Below are positions 1 through 5,481 of a DNA stretch of 10,707 bases, in pieces (the stretch's first letter is position 1; the number at the start of each line of letters is the position of its first letter). This DNA comes from Galactobacter sp. (GTDB lineage: Bacteria; Actinomycetota; Actinomycetes; Actinomycetales; Micrococcaceae). The stretch covers positions 1 to 10,707 of the forward strand of contig JALAHE010000043.1 of the NCBI GenBank assembly GCA_022712075.1, written 5' to 3'. The notes below the pieces were generated by a model. The model did no database searches and was not told the DNA's origin. It saw only the letters and a program-made list of their open reading frames with translations. The position numbers were made by a program, and so were the translations under genes.

Positions 1-1164
1 CGTCGTCGCGATGACGGAGACCGGGGCCCCGGCGACGGCGCTCAGCGCGGCGTCCGCCTCGGCGCGGCGCGGCGAGAACTTGGGCCGGTTCCCCACAAAC
101 TGCACGCTGATGTTCTCGATCTCGAAGCCGGCCTCACGCACCAGGCGGCAGGCCTCGCCCAGCAGGCGGGCGCCGGAGGCCCCGGCGTACTCGGGCCGCG
201 AGGTGCCGAAGTGCGTGCCGAGATCGCCGATGCCGGCCGCCGAAAAGAGCGCGTCGCAGGCCGCGTGTGCCACGGCGTCGCCGTCGGAGTGCCCCGAGAG
301 CCCGCGCTCCCCCGGCCAATGCAGCCCGGCCAGCCACAGCTCGGTGCCCTCGTCCTCGGCGAAGGCGTGGACGTCGATGCCCAGACCGATCCGTGGGCCG
401 CCGGGCGCCGCAGCCGGCGCCTCGACGTCGAAGACCTCGTCCGGACCCGGACGCAGCTCGGCCAGCAGTCGCTCGGCCCGTTCCAGATCGCGCGGGTGGG
501 TGATCTTGAAGGCGCGCTCCTCGCCCTCCACGACCTGCACGATCGCGCCGGCCGCCTCCATGAGCCCTGCGTCGTCGCTCACATCGCCGCCCGCCGCAGA
601 TGCGTGCGCGCGGCGCAGCAGCGAGGCGTCGAAGCCCTGCGGCGTCTGCACGGCGCGCAGCCGCGAGCGCTCGGGGGTGGAGGTCACGCGCCCCTGGCGG
701 TCCACGAGCTTGATGGTGTCGACCACCGCGAGCCCGGGCACCACGGCCACGGCACCGGCGGCCAGGGCCCCGGCCACGCGCTCAAACTGGGCCGTCGAGG
801 TCAGGGAGCGAGCGGCGTCGTGCACCAACACCCGGCGCGCGTCGGGGACGGCCGCCAGGCCGGCCGCGACCGAGGCCTGGCGGGTCTCGCCGCCCTTCAC
901 GGCGATCACCTCCACGCCCGGACGGGCCGCGGCCGCGACCGTCGCGTCCAGCCGGTCATCGCCAGGGGGTGTCACGACCACCACCGTGACGGCCAGCGCC
1001 GGGTCAACGGCAACGTCAAGGGCGTGGGCCAGCAGCGGCCGCCCGGCGAGCGGAACGAGGGCCTTGGGCGCACCGGCGCCGAGGCGGGTTCCCTGGCCGG
1101 CCGCCACGACGATGATCGCGGTGCGGGCGGCGGATGACGGGCTGGCGGGCTGCGGAGTACTCAC
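1..1164 (-). CDS. ispDF: Bifunctional IspD-IspF (MEP cytidylyltransferase / MECDP synthase), 3' end missing
   Basis: This protein should catalyse two steps of the cytosolic MEP isoprenoid pathway: CTP-dependent cytidylation of methylerythritol phosphate (IspD) and cyclisation to the 2,4-cyclodiphosphate (IspF). Reading 388 codons on the minus strand shows no stop before the window edge. The IspD half has AAGQGTRLG (21-29) with Lys34, HDAAR (115-119), TPQGF (174-178) and FKITHP (219-224). A short Pro/Ala/Gly linker (about 240-257) leads to IspF, which starts RIGLGIDVHAF at 258. Its metal-site residues are Asp264, His266 and His300, with His292 in the GHSDGD motif. The window ends at an ATT motif, so roughly 25 C-terminal residues, including the usual GFTGRGEG, are missing. 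The GTG at 1164 is chosen because a TAGGCT -10 element ends seven bases upstream, implying a leaderless transcript. Fused IspDF proteins are known in other bacteria; the single frame here is seen directly. Confidence 0.95.
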   Translation of the reverse strand, partial: MSTPQPASPSSAARTAIIVVAAGQGTRLGAGAPKALVPLAGRPLLAHALDVAVDPALAVTVVVVTPPGDDRLDATVAAAARPGVEVIAVKGGETRQASVAAGLAAVPDARRVLVHDAARSLTSTAQFERVAGALAAGAVAVVPGLAVVDTIKLVDRQGRVTSTPERSRLRAVQTPQGFDASLLRRAHASAAGGDVSDDAGLMEAAGAIVQVVEGEERAFKITHPRDLERAERLLAELRPGPDEVFDVEAPAAAPGGPRIGLGIDVHAFAEDEGTELWLAGLHWPGERGLSGHSDGDAVAHAACDALFSAAGIGDLGTHFGTSRPEYAGASGARLLGEACRLVREAGFEIENISVQFVGNRPKFSPRRAEADAALSAVAGAPVSVIATT

Positions 1165-1177
1165 GCCTCCCAGCCTA
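1164..1177 (-). promoter_or_regulatory. ispDF leaderless promoter: -10 TAGGCT
   Basis: On the minus strand TAGGCT (1177-1172) is followed by seven bases and then the GTG at 1164, so the predicted transcription start is the G of the start codon. The intervening GGGAGG sits one base from GTG, too close to act as a Shine-Dalgarno. No good -35 hexamer is visible upstream. Confidence 0.7.
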
Positions 1178-1213
1178 CGCACCGCGCTCCCCGGCCGGAG
1201 CGTTGGGGACAGA

Positions 1214-1254
1214 CGAAGGGGCCCGCACCGATCAGATCGCTGCGGGCCCCTTCG
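1214..1254 (-). terminator. carD terminator hairpin
   Basis: A perfect 14-bp stem (1214-1227 with 1241-1254, arm CGAAGGGGCCCGCA) encloses a 13-base loop. It starts 19 bases downstream of the carD stop codon. The sequence after it on the minus strand (TCTGTCCCC) is only weakly T-rich. Its position suggests that it separates carD transcription from ispDF, which has its own promoter. Confidence 0.8.
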
Positions 1255-1273
1255 ATGACTGCGTGGGCGGTGC

Positions 1274-1759
1274 CTACTTGGTCGCGAGGACCTCGTCCAG
1301 CACGGCCTCGGCCTCGTCCTCCTCGAGCTTCTTGGCCAGGGCCAGCTCGGAGATGAGGATCTGGCGCGCCTTGGCCAGCATGCGCTTCTCGCCTGCGGAC
1401 AGCCCGCGGTCGTTCTCGCGGCGCCACAGATCGCGGACGACCTCCGCCACCTTGTTCACGTCGCCGGAAGCCAGCTTCTCCAGGTTCGCCTTGTAGCGGC
1501 GGGACCAGTTGGTGGGCTCCTCCACGTGCTCGGCGCGCAACACCTCGAACACGTGGTCCAGGCCCTCCTGGCCCACCACATCGCGCACGCCGACCAGGTC
1601 GACGTTTTCAGCGGGGACCTCGATCGTCAGATCGCCCTGAGCGACCCGAAGCTTGAGGTACATCTTCTCCTCGCCACGGATGGTGCGCATCTTGATCTCT
1701 TCGATCATTGCGGCACCATGGTGGGGGTAGACGACCGTCTCTCCAACCTCAAAAACCAT
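1274..1759 (-). CDS. carD: CarD family RNA polymerase-binding transcription regulator
   Basis: CarD binds the RNA polymerase beta subunit and stabilises the open promoter complex, notably at rRNA promoters; it is essential in mycobacteria. The 161-residue product matches the usual actinobacterial length (162 in M. tuberculosis). The N-terminal Tudor-like RNAP interaction domain opens with VGETVVYPHHGAA (5-17). The C-terminal helical DNA-binding domain carries EEPTNWSRRYKANLEKLASG (80-99), including Trp85, the residue that wedges into the promoter minor groove, and GLSAGEKRMLAKARQIL. The ATG at 1757-1759 has an AAAGGGGA Shine-Dalgarno at 1768-1775, eight bases away. The gene is divergent from the lpqE-like gene and upstream of ispDF, the same neighbourhood as mycobacterial ispF-ispD-carD-lpqE. 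Residue 47 is Glu where my recollection of the M. tuberculosis protein has Arg47, a polymerase-contact position. Confidence 0.98.
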   Translation of the reverse strand: MVFEVGETVVYPHHGAAMIEEIKMRTIRGEEKMYLKLRVAQGDLTIEVPAENVDLVGVRDVVGQEGLDHVFEVLRAEHVEEPTNWSRRYKANLEKLASGDVNKVAEVVRDLWRRENDRGLSAGEKRMLAKARQILISELALAKKLEEDEAEAVLDEVLATK

Positions 1760-1767
1760 GTGGATAA

Positions 1768-1795
1768 TCCCCTTTCCAGACCACCCAGTTTAGCA
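1768..1795 (-). promoter_or_regulatory. carD extended -10 promoter and Shine-Dalgarno
   Basis: On the minus strand TGCTAAACT (1795-1787) is an extended -10 element (TG, one base, TAAACT). It predicts a start near 1780 and a leader of about 20 bases. The leader contains AAAGGGGA at 1775-1768, eight bases before the ATG. No clear -35 is visible. carD is therefore leadered, unlike its neighbour ispDF. Confidence 0.55.
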
Positions 1796-1894
1796 TGCGG
1801 GGCCGCGCAGGACGAGGGGTGAGCGTCCGGGGCCTCCCTGCGCCCACCGCGAACCCCGCCTCGTGAACGTGTCAGCGATCGGCCCGCGCGTTGA

Positions 1895-1907
1895 CTACAC
1901 TGTGTAG
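1895..1907. promoter_or_regulatory. 13-base perfect palindrome over the probable -10 of the lpqE-like gene
   Basis: CTACACTGTGTAG is an exact dyad (CTACAC, central T, GTGTAG). The embedded TACACT (1896-1901) is a good -10 hexamer for the plus-strand lipoprotein gene and would give a leader of about 77 bases. A repressor bound here would block RNA polymerase. TACA/TGTA half-sites resemble BlaI/MecI/CopY-type operators, but the regulator is not identifiable from this window. No -35 at proper spacing was found. Confidence 0.45.
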
Positions 1908-1970
1908 AAGATCGGTGTCCACTCGCACCCCAAGCGCACTCCCGGACCCGAGACCCCGTCGTCCACTCTC

Positions 1971-1976
1971 GAGGAG
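1971..1976 (+). promoter_or_regulatory. Shine-Dalgarno of the lpqE-like gene
   Basis: GAGGAG lies eight bases before the GTG at 1985. It supports that start, which is also the one that gives a proper lipoprotein signal peptide. Confidence 0.75.
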
Positions 1977-1984
1977 CGATCGAA

Positions 1985-2539
1985 GTGAAGAAGTACCGCG
2001 CCCGTCAGGCTGCCGCCGCCGCAGCACTGGCCTTCCTGGCCCTTGGCGCGTCCGGTTGTGGCGCCATCAACGATCAGGCCACCACCATCCACTACGACGC
2101 CTCCGACGGCATCGGCATCTGGGGCACCGAGGTTCAGGTGCGCAACCTCATGCTCGTGACCAACGGCGCCGAGAAGCCCGCCCGCTTCATCGGTCAGGTC
2201 TCCAACGAGTCCTCCAAGGACTCGCAGCTGAGCATCCAGGCCGGCGAGAAGACCATCACCCTCCCGGTGAAGGCCAACTCCAGCATCAACCTGCAGGACG
2301 AGCAGTACGCCGAGCAGTTCACCATCCCGGGCTCCGGCGCCGACGCCGGCCTGGACAAGACCACGAACCCCGGTCTGAACTTCAAGATCTCCGTGACCAC
2401 GGGCAGCGACGCGGCCAAGTCCGTCAACGTCCCGGTCGTGGACGGCACCCTGAAGGAGTACGCCCAGTTCGTTCCGGGCGGCTTCGACGAGTCCAACGCC
2501 GAGCACCTCAAGCCGAGCGAGGCCGCCGAGTCTCACTGA
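1985..2539 (+). CDS. LpqE-like secreted lipoprotein
   Basis: The 184-residue product is a probable membrane-anchored lipoprotein of unknown role. The signal peptide has a basic start (MKKYRARQ), an Ala/Leu-rich core and a lipobox ASGC with the lipidated Cys at 25. The mature part is a single small, probably beta-rich domain of about 150 residues with no further cysteine. The position beside carD and ispDF, divergent from carD, matches mycobacterial LpqE (Rv3584 next to carD Rv3583c), and the length is similar. LpqE-type proteins are sometimes grouped with PCu(A)C copper chaperones, but I see no His/Met-rich copper motif here, so metal binding should not be assumed. GTG is chosen as start because of the GAGGAG eight bases upstream. 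A strong hairpin follows the stop. The family call rests on gene order and general likeness, not on a search. Confidence 0.8.
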   Translation: MKKYRARQAAAAAALAFLALGASGCGAINDQATTIHYDASDGIGIWGTEVQVRNLMLVTNGAEKPARFIGQVSNESSKDSQLSIQAGEKTITLPVKANSSINLQDEQYAEQFTIPGSGADAGLDKTTNPGLNFKISVTTGSDAAKSVNVPVVDGTLKEYAQFVPGGFDESNAEHLKPSEAAESH

Positions 2540-2556
2540 CTCGCCCCGCACAGCGC

Positions 2557-2597
2557 AACGAAGGGCTCCCCACCGCATCGGTGGGGAGCCCTTCGTT
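2557..2597 (+). terminator. Terminator of the lpqE-like gene
   Basis: A perfect 19-bp stem (2557-2575 with 2579-2597) closes on a three-base CAT loop and is followed by TGTTCC; with the stem's final TT this gives a short T-rich tail. It lies 17 bases after the lipoprotein stop. The outer stem carries the CGAAGGG/CCCTTCG motif also seen in the hairpins at 1214 and 5426. Confidence 0.85.
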
Positions 2598-2622
2598 TGT
2601 TCCCCGGCCGGGGGACACCAAG

Positions 2623-2676
2623 GCCCGACGTCGGGGGGGTGACCTCGCGCTGGGAGGTCACCACCCGACGTCGGGC
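2623..2676 (-). terminator. regX3 terminator: long two-part hairpin
   Basis: The outer stem pairs 2623-2635 with 2664-2676 (13 bp). The inner stem pairs 2638-2646 with 2654-2662 (9 bp) around a seven-base loop, with a small 2x1 internal loop between them. It starts 14 bases past the regX3 stop on the minus strand. No T-run follows. Each outer arm contains the self-complementary 12-mer CCCGACGTCGGG. Confidence 0.75.
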
Positions 2677-2690
2677 AGGGTGTGCTTAGC

Positions 2691-3371
2691 TCAGCCCTCG
2701 AACTTGTAGCCCAGGCCGCGCACCGTCACGAGGTGCGCGGGGCGGGCCGGATCCGACTCGATCTTGGAGCGCAGGCGCTTGACGTGGACGTCGAGCGTCT
2801 TGGTGTCGCCCACGTAGTCGGAGCCCCACACGCGATCGATGAGCTGGCCGCGGGTCATGACCCGACCGGCGTTGCGCAGCAGCATCTCCAGGAGCTCGAA
2901 CTCCTTGAGGGGAAGCGCCACGCGCTCCCCCGCCACCGTGACGACGTGGCGCTCCACGTCCATGCGGACGGGGCCGGCCTCCACCGTTGCGCTCACCAGC
3001 TCCTCGGGCTCGCCCTGACGGCGCAGCACGGCGCGGATGCGCGCCACAAGCTCCCGGGCCGAGTACGGCTTCGTGACGTAATCGTCGGCGCCCAGCTCGA
3101 GGCCGACGACCTTGTCGATCTCGGAATCCTTCGCCGTCAGCATGATGACGGGAACGTTCGAACGGGCCCTGACCTGGCGGCACACCTCGGTGCCCGGCAG
3201 GCCCGGCAGCATGAGGTCGAGCAGCACCAGATCGGCGCCGTGCAGATCGAAATGACGCACGGCCTCCTCCCCGTCCGCCACCACGTCCACGTCGAAGCCC
3301 TCACGCTGCAGCAGGTACTGCAGCGGATCGCTCAGGGACTCTTCGTCCTCCACGACCAGGATGCGTGTCAA
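2691..3371 (-). CDS. regX3: OmpR/PhoB-family response regulator, RegX3-like
   Basis: This is the DNA-binding half of the phosphate-responsive SenX3-RegX3 system. The 226-residue protein has an N-terminal receiver domain (about 3-115) with acidic pocket Glu8/Asp9, phosphoacceptor Asp52 in LLDLMLPG, Thr79 and Lys101 (TKPY). A C-terminal winged helix (about 130-225) contains LPLKEFELLEMLLRN, the recognition helix region DTKTLDVHVKRLRSKIE and the terminal VRGLGYKFEG. The start is a TTG at 3371, overlapping the senX3 stop as TTGA. It is preferred because the receiver fold begins immediately (MTRILVVEDE) and no upstream ATG or GTG fits. Translation is probably coupled to senX3. By family knowledge RegX3 activates phosphate-uptake genes at GTTCACC-type direct repeats, and such repeats lie upstream of phoU. 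Confidence 0.93.
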   Translation of the reverse strand: MTRILVVEDEESLSDPLQYLLQREGFDVDVVADGEEAVRHFDLHGADLVLLDLMLPGLPGTEVCRQVRARSNVPVIMLTAKDSEIDKVVGLELGADDYVTKPYSARELVARIRAVLRRQGEPEELVSATVEAGPVRMDVERHVVTVAGERVALPLKEFELLEMLLRNAGRVMTRGQLIDRVWGSDYVGDTKTLDVHVKRLRSKIESDPARPAHLVTVRGLGYKFEG

Positions 3372-4564
3372 CGTTGCTCACTTTCCCCGGCGGCGATGCC
3401 GCCGGCCCTCGATGCGACGACCTCGCGGTCGTCCTCCCGCTCCTCGATCTCGGGGAGACGGACGGTAAAGGTGGACCCCTGACCCGGCTGGGACCACAGC
3501 GTGACCTCGCCGCCGTGATTGGCGACGACGTGCTTGACGATGCTCAGGCCGAGGCCCGTGCCCCCCGTGGCGCGCGCCCGGGCGGCGTCCACGCGGTAGA
3601 AGCGCTCGAACACGCGTTCCTGCTCCTCCGGGGCGATGCCCGGGCCCTGGTCGGTCACGGACACCGTGACCAGGCCGTCGCGCCGGCGCAGGCCCACGCC
3701 GACCGTGGTGTTGGCCGGAGAATAGCGGATGGCGTTGTCGATGAGATTGCGGAAGGCCGTCATGAGCAGATCGCCGTCGCCGTAGACCCAGGCCTCCTCG
3801 GCGCCGCCGACGCCGACGCGGACGTTGCGCTCACCGGCGATGATCGAGGTCCGGTCGACGGCCTCGTCAAGCAACTGGCGCACGTCCACCGGCTTGCCCT
3901 TGACCACCACGTCCGTGCCCTGCAGGCGCGAGAGCTCGATGATGTCCTGGACCAAGGCGGCGAGGCGCTTCGACTCCTTCTCGAGCCGCCCGGCGAAGCG
4001 GTGCACCGCGTCCGGGTCCTCCGCCGCGTCGTCGATCGCCTCGGCCAGGAGCGACACGGCGCCGACGGGCGTCTTGAGCTCGTGGGAGACGTTGGCGACG
4101 AAGTCGTTGCGCATGGCCGCCGTGCGGGTGAACTCCGTGCGGTCGTCCGCCAGGAGCAGGATGTGCTCGCCGCCGAGCGGCGCGGCACGCACGTGCACCA
4201 CGATGGAGCCCTGGCCGACGGGGCCGCGGGCGAGGTCGAACTCGCCCTCCTCGATCACGCCGTCGGCGCGCACGCGGCGCACGAGCTGCGAGAGCTCCTG
4301 GTGGACAAGGGAGTGCCCGCGGACCAGCCCATAGGCGTAGGCCGAGGGATTGGCCCTGACCACGCCGTCGACGTCGTCGACGAGCACAAAGGCGCGGCCG
4401 ATGACGGAGAGCACGTCGGCTGCACCGGCGGGCAGCTCAGGCTCATCGTCCGGCAGGGACAGCACGCGGCCCGCGCGGGCATGGCGGTACGCAGCAAGAC
4501 CGGCGATGCCCAAGGCAAGGCCGACGACGCCGGCCACCACGGCCGTGATCAGATACAGGTCCAC
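3368..4564 (-). CDS. senX3: Sensor histidine kinase, SenX3-like
   Basis: This 398-residue kinase should phosphorylate RegX3 under phosphate limitation. The N-terminus carries one hydrophobic membrane stretch (about 3-25). A PAS-like cytoplasmic segment follows (about 48-140), with no large extracellular sensor. The HisKA H-box NVSHELKTP has its phosphoacceptor at His161. The ATPase domain has an N-box NLIDNAIRYSP (273-283), G1 DQGPGI (305-310), F-box RFYRVD and G2 GGTGLGLSIVK (334-344). The lack of an extracellular loop fits the view that SenX3-type kinases sense phosphate indirectly through the Pst transporter and PhoU. The GTG at 4564 follows a TAGGCT -10 by seven bases and has no convincing Shine-Dalgarno, so a leaderless message is likely. 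The stop overlaps the regX3 start by four bases, and phoU is divergent. Confidence 0.94.
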   Translation of the reverse strand: MDLYLITAVVAGVVGLALGIAGLAAYRHARAGRVLSLPDDEPELPAGAADVLSVIGRAFVLVDDVDGVVRANPSAYAYGLVRGHSLVHQELSQLVRRVRADGVIEEGEFDLARGPVGQGSIVVHVRAAPLGGEHILLLADDRTEFTRTAAMRNDFVANVSHELKTPVGAVSLLAEAIDDAAEDPDAVHRFAGRLEKESKRLAALVQDIIELSRLQGTDVVVKGKPVDVRQLLDEAVDRTSIIAGERNVRVGVGGAEEAWVYGDGDLLMTAFRNLIDNAIRYSPANTTVGVGLRRRDGLVTVSVTDQGPGIAPEEQERVFERFYRVDAARARATGGTGLGLSIVKHVVANHGGEVTLWSQPGQGSTFTVRLPEIEEREDDREVVASRAGGIAAGESEQR

Positions 4565-4577
4565 GATCGCTAGCCTA
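4564..4577 (-). promoter_or_regulatory. senX3 leaderless promoter: -10 TAGGCT
   Basis: TAGGCT on the minus strand (4577-4572) is followed by seven bases and the GTG at 4564, which would be the transcription start. There is no recognisable -35, as expected if the promoter needs an activator. The PHO boxes at 4627-4670 lie 50-93 bases upstream. Confidence 0.65.
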
Positions 4578-4626
4578 ACCAGGCCTGCAAGCGGCTTTTG
4601 GCCCGAGATGACGCCGCACGGGGCTC

Positions 4627-4670
4627 GTTCACCTGATGTTCACCCAGCCCCTTCCTTTGCTTCACCTCTG
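4627..4670 (+). promoter_or_regulatory. PHO box: 11-bp direct repeats in the senX3-phoU intergenic region
   Basis: Two adjacent 11-base units GTTCACCTGAT (4627-4637) and GTTCACCCAGC (4638-4648) match the actinobacterial PHO box pattern G[GT]TCAYYY with 11-base spacing. A third good unit, CTTCACCTCTG (4660-4670), falls exactly in the same 11-base register. The unit between them (4649-4659, CCCTTCCTTTG) is degenerate. The repeats point toward phoU and are flanked by the gene for the regulator expected to bind them. Autoregulation of senX3-regX3 together with phoU is inferred. Confidence 0.8.
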
Positions 4671-4728
4671 GCTGTGAAAGTTGTTCATGCCGGGCGGGTG
4701 TGTGCCCGTCTCCGGCGCAGCTGACAAC

Positions 4729-4735
4729 GAAAGGA
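4729..4735 (+). promoter_or_regulatory. Shine-Dalgarno of phoU
   Basis: GAAAGGA lies seven bases before the GTG at 4743, the only well-placed start for phoU. I could not assign a -10 element between the PHO box and this site with confidence. Confidence 0.7.
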
Positions 4736-4742
4736 TGCGCGC

Positions 4743-5414
4743 GTGCGCAAGGTTTTTCAGGCCGAGTTGCAGACCATTGGTGAGGATCTCGCGGAGATGA
4801 CGTCGCTCGTGGCCGATGCCTTCGAGCGCGCTTGGGAGTCGTTCACGACGGCCGACACCGAGCTGGCGCAGGAAGTCATCGCCGCGGATGCTCGCATCGA
4901 CTTCAAACAGAACCAGCTCGACGAGCGCGCCATCGACGTGCTCGCGTTGCAGGGCCCCGTCGCCTCGGATCTGCGCATGATCGTTGGATCGCTGCGCATG
5001 TCCGCCTCGCTGGAGCGCATGGGCGATCTCGCCCGTCACCTGGCGCAGCTGACGCGCCTGCGCTTCCCCGACCCTGTGGTCCCCGCGTCGGTCATGCCGA
5101 CGTTCTCGGAGATGGCCCGCCTTGACCTCTCCATCGCCCGCGACCTGGGCGAGCTGCTGGAGACCCGCGATCTCGCGGTGGCCAGGCGCATCATCGAGTC
5201 GAACAACCAGATCGACGAGCTGCACGCCTCGATCTTCCGCATTGTGGCGACCCCTGAGTGGAACGAGTCGGCCCCCACCACGGCCGACACCACCCTCACG
5301 CGCCGCTCCCTCGAGCGCTTCGGCGATCACGGCGTCTCCGTGGCCCGCAAGATCACGTACCTCGTCACTGGCGAATGGGAGCCGGGCCTGAACTCGGACC
5401 TGCCGATCGACTGA
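4743..5414 (+). CDS. phoU: Phosphate signalling protein PhoU
   Basis: PhoU is a cytoplasmic negative modulator linking the Pst phosphate transporter to the SenX3-type kinase. The 223-residue, mostly helical protein shows the two expected repeats of a three-helix PhoU domain (about 10-100 and 115-210). Each carries its metal-binding acidic motif: LERMGDLARHL (about 89-99) and LERFGDHGVSVARKITYLV (about 190-208). The second half continues into the typical GEW ending. The length is normal for the family (about 220). The GTG start is supported by GAAAGGA seven bases upstream. The gene stands alone, without pst genes beside it in this window, and is divergent from senX3-regX3 across a PHO box, which fits phosphate control. 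It ends 11 bases before a long bidirectional hairpin. Confidence 0.95.
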   Translation: MRKVFQAELQTIGEDLAEMTSLVADAFERAWESFTTADTELAQEVIAADARIDFKQNQLDERAIDVLALQGPVASDLRMIVGSLRMSASLERMGDLARHLAQLTRLRFPDPVVPASVMPTFSEMARLDLSIARDLGELLETRDLAVARRIIESNNQIDELHASIFRIVATPEWNESAPTTADTTLTRRSLERFGDHGVSVARKITYLVTGEWEPGLNSDLPID

Positions 5415-5425
5415 TCCACCCGCTC

Positions 5426-5473
5426 ACGCGACGAAGGGCGGCTCCCCTGCCGGGGAGCCGCCCTTCGTCGCGT
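5426..5473. terminator. Bidirectional terminator between phoU and gpmA
   Basis: A perfect 22-bp stem (5426-5447 with 5452-5473) closes on a four-base loop (TGCC). It lies 11 bases after the phoU stop and 8 bases after the gpmA stop, so it can serve both convergent genes. Neither side has a T-tract. The stem contains CGAAGGG/CCCTTCG. Confidence 0.85.
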
Positions 5474-5481
5474 TGGCGAGA

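Noticed and set aside
1166..1171. GGGAGG as the ispDF Shine-Dalgarno
   Set aside because: It is one base from the GTG, too close to pair with 16S rRNA; the same objection applies to GGGGG at gpmA and GGGGAG at tmk.
11..1258. Long open frames on the plus strand opposite ispDF (up to 415 codons)
   Set aside because: They are antisense shadows of GC-rich coding sequence, with Arg/Ser/Ala/Pro-rich translations and no domain; the minus strand reads a complete IspD-IspF.
1891..1896. TTGACT as a -35 element for the lpqE-like gene
   Set aside because: No -10-like hexamer lies 16-18 bases downstream (1914-1919 is GGTGTC); TACACT overlaps it instead, so the match is probably chance or part of the operator.
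3365..4573. 402-codon plus-strand open frame opposite senX3
   Set aside because: The composition is rich in His/Asp/Gly/Ala without motifs, and the minus-strand frame has every histidine kinase box.
4691..4708. Small hairpin (CGGGC with GCCCG) in the phoU leader, possible riboswitch or attenuator
   Set aside because: Only five pairs with an eight-base loop and no further structure or terminator; not above chance at this GC content.
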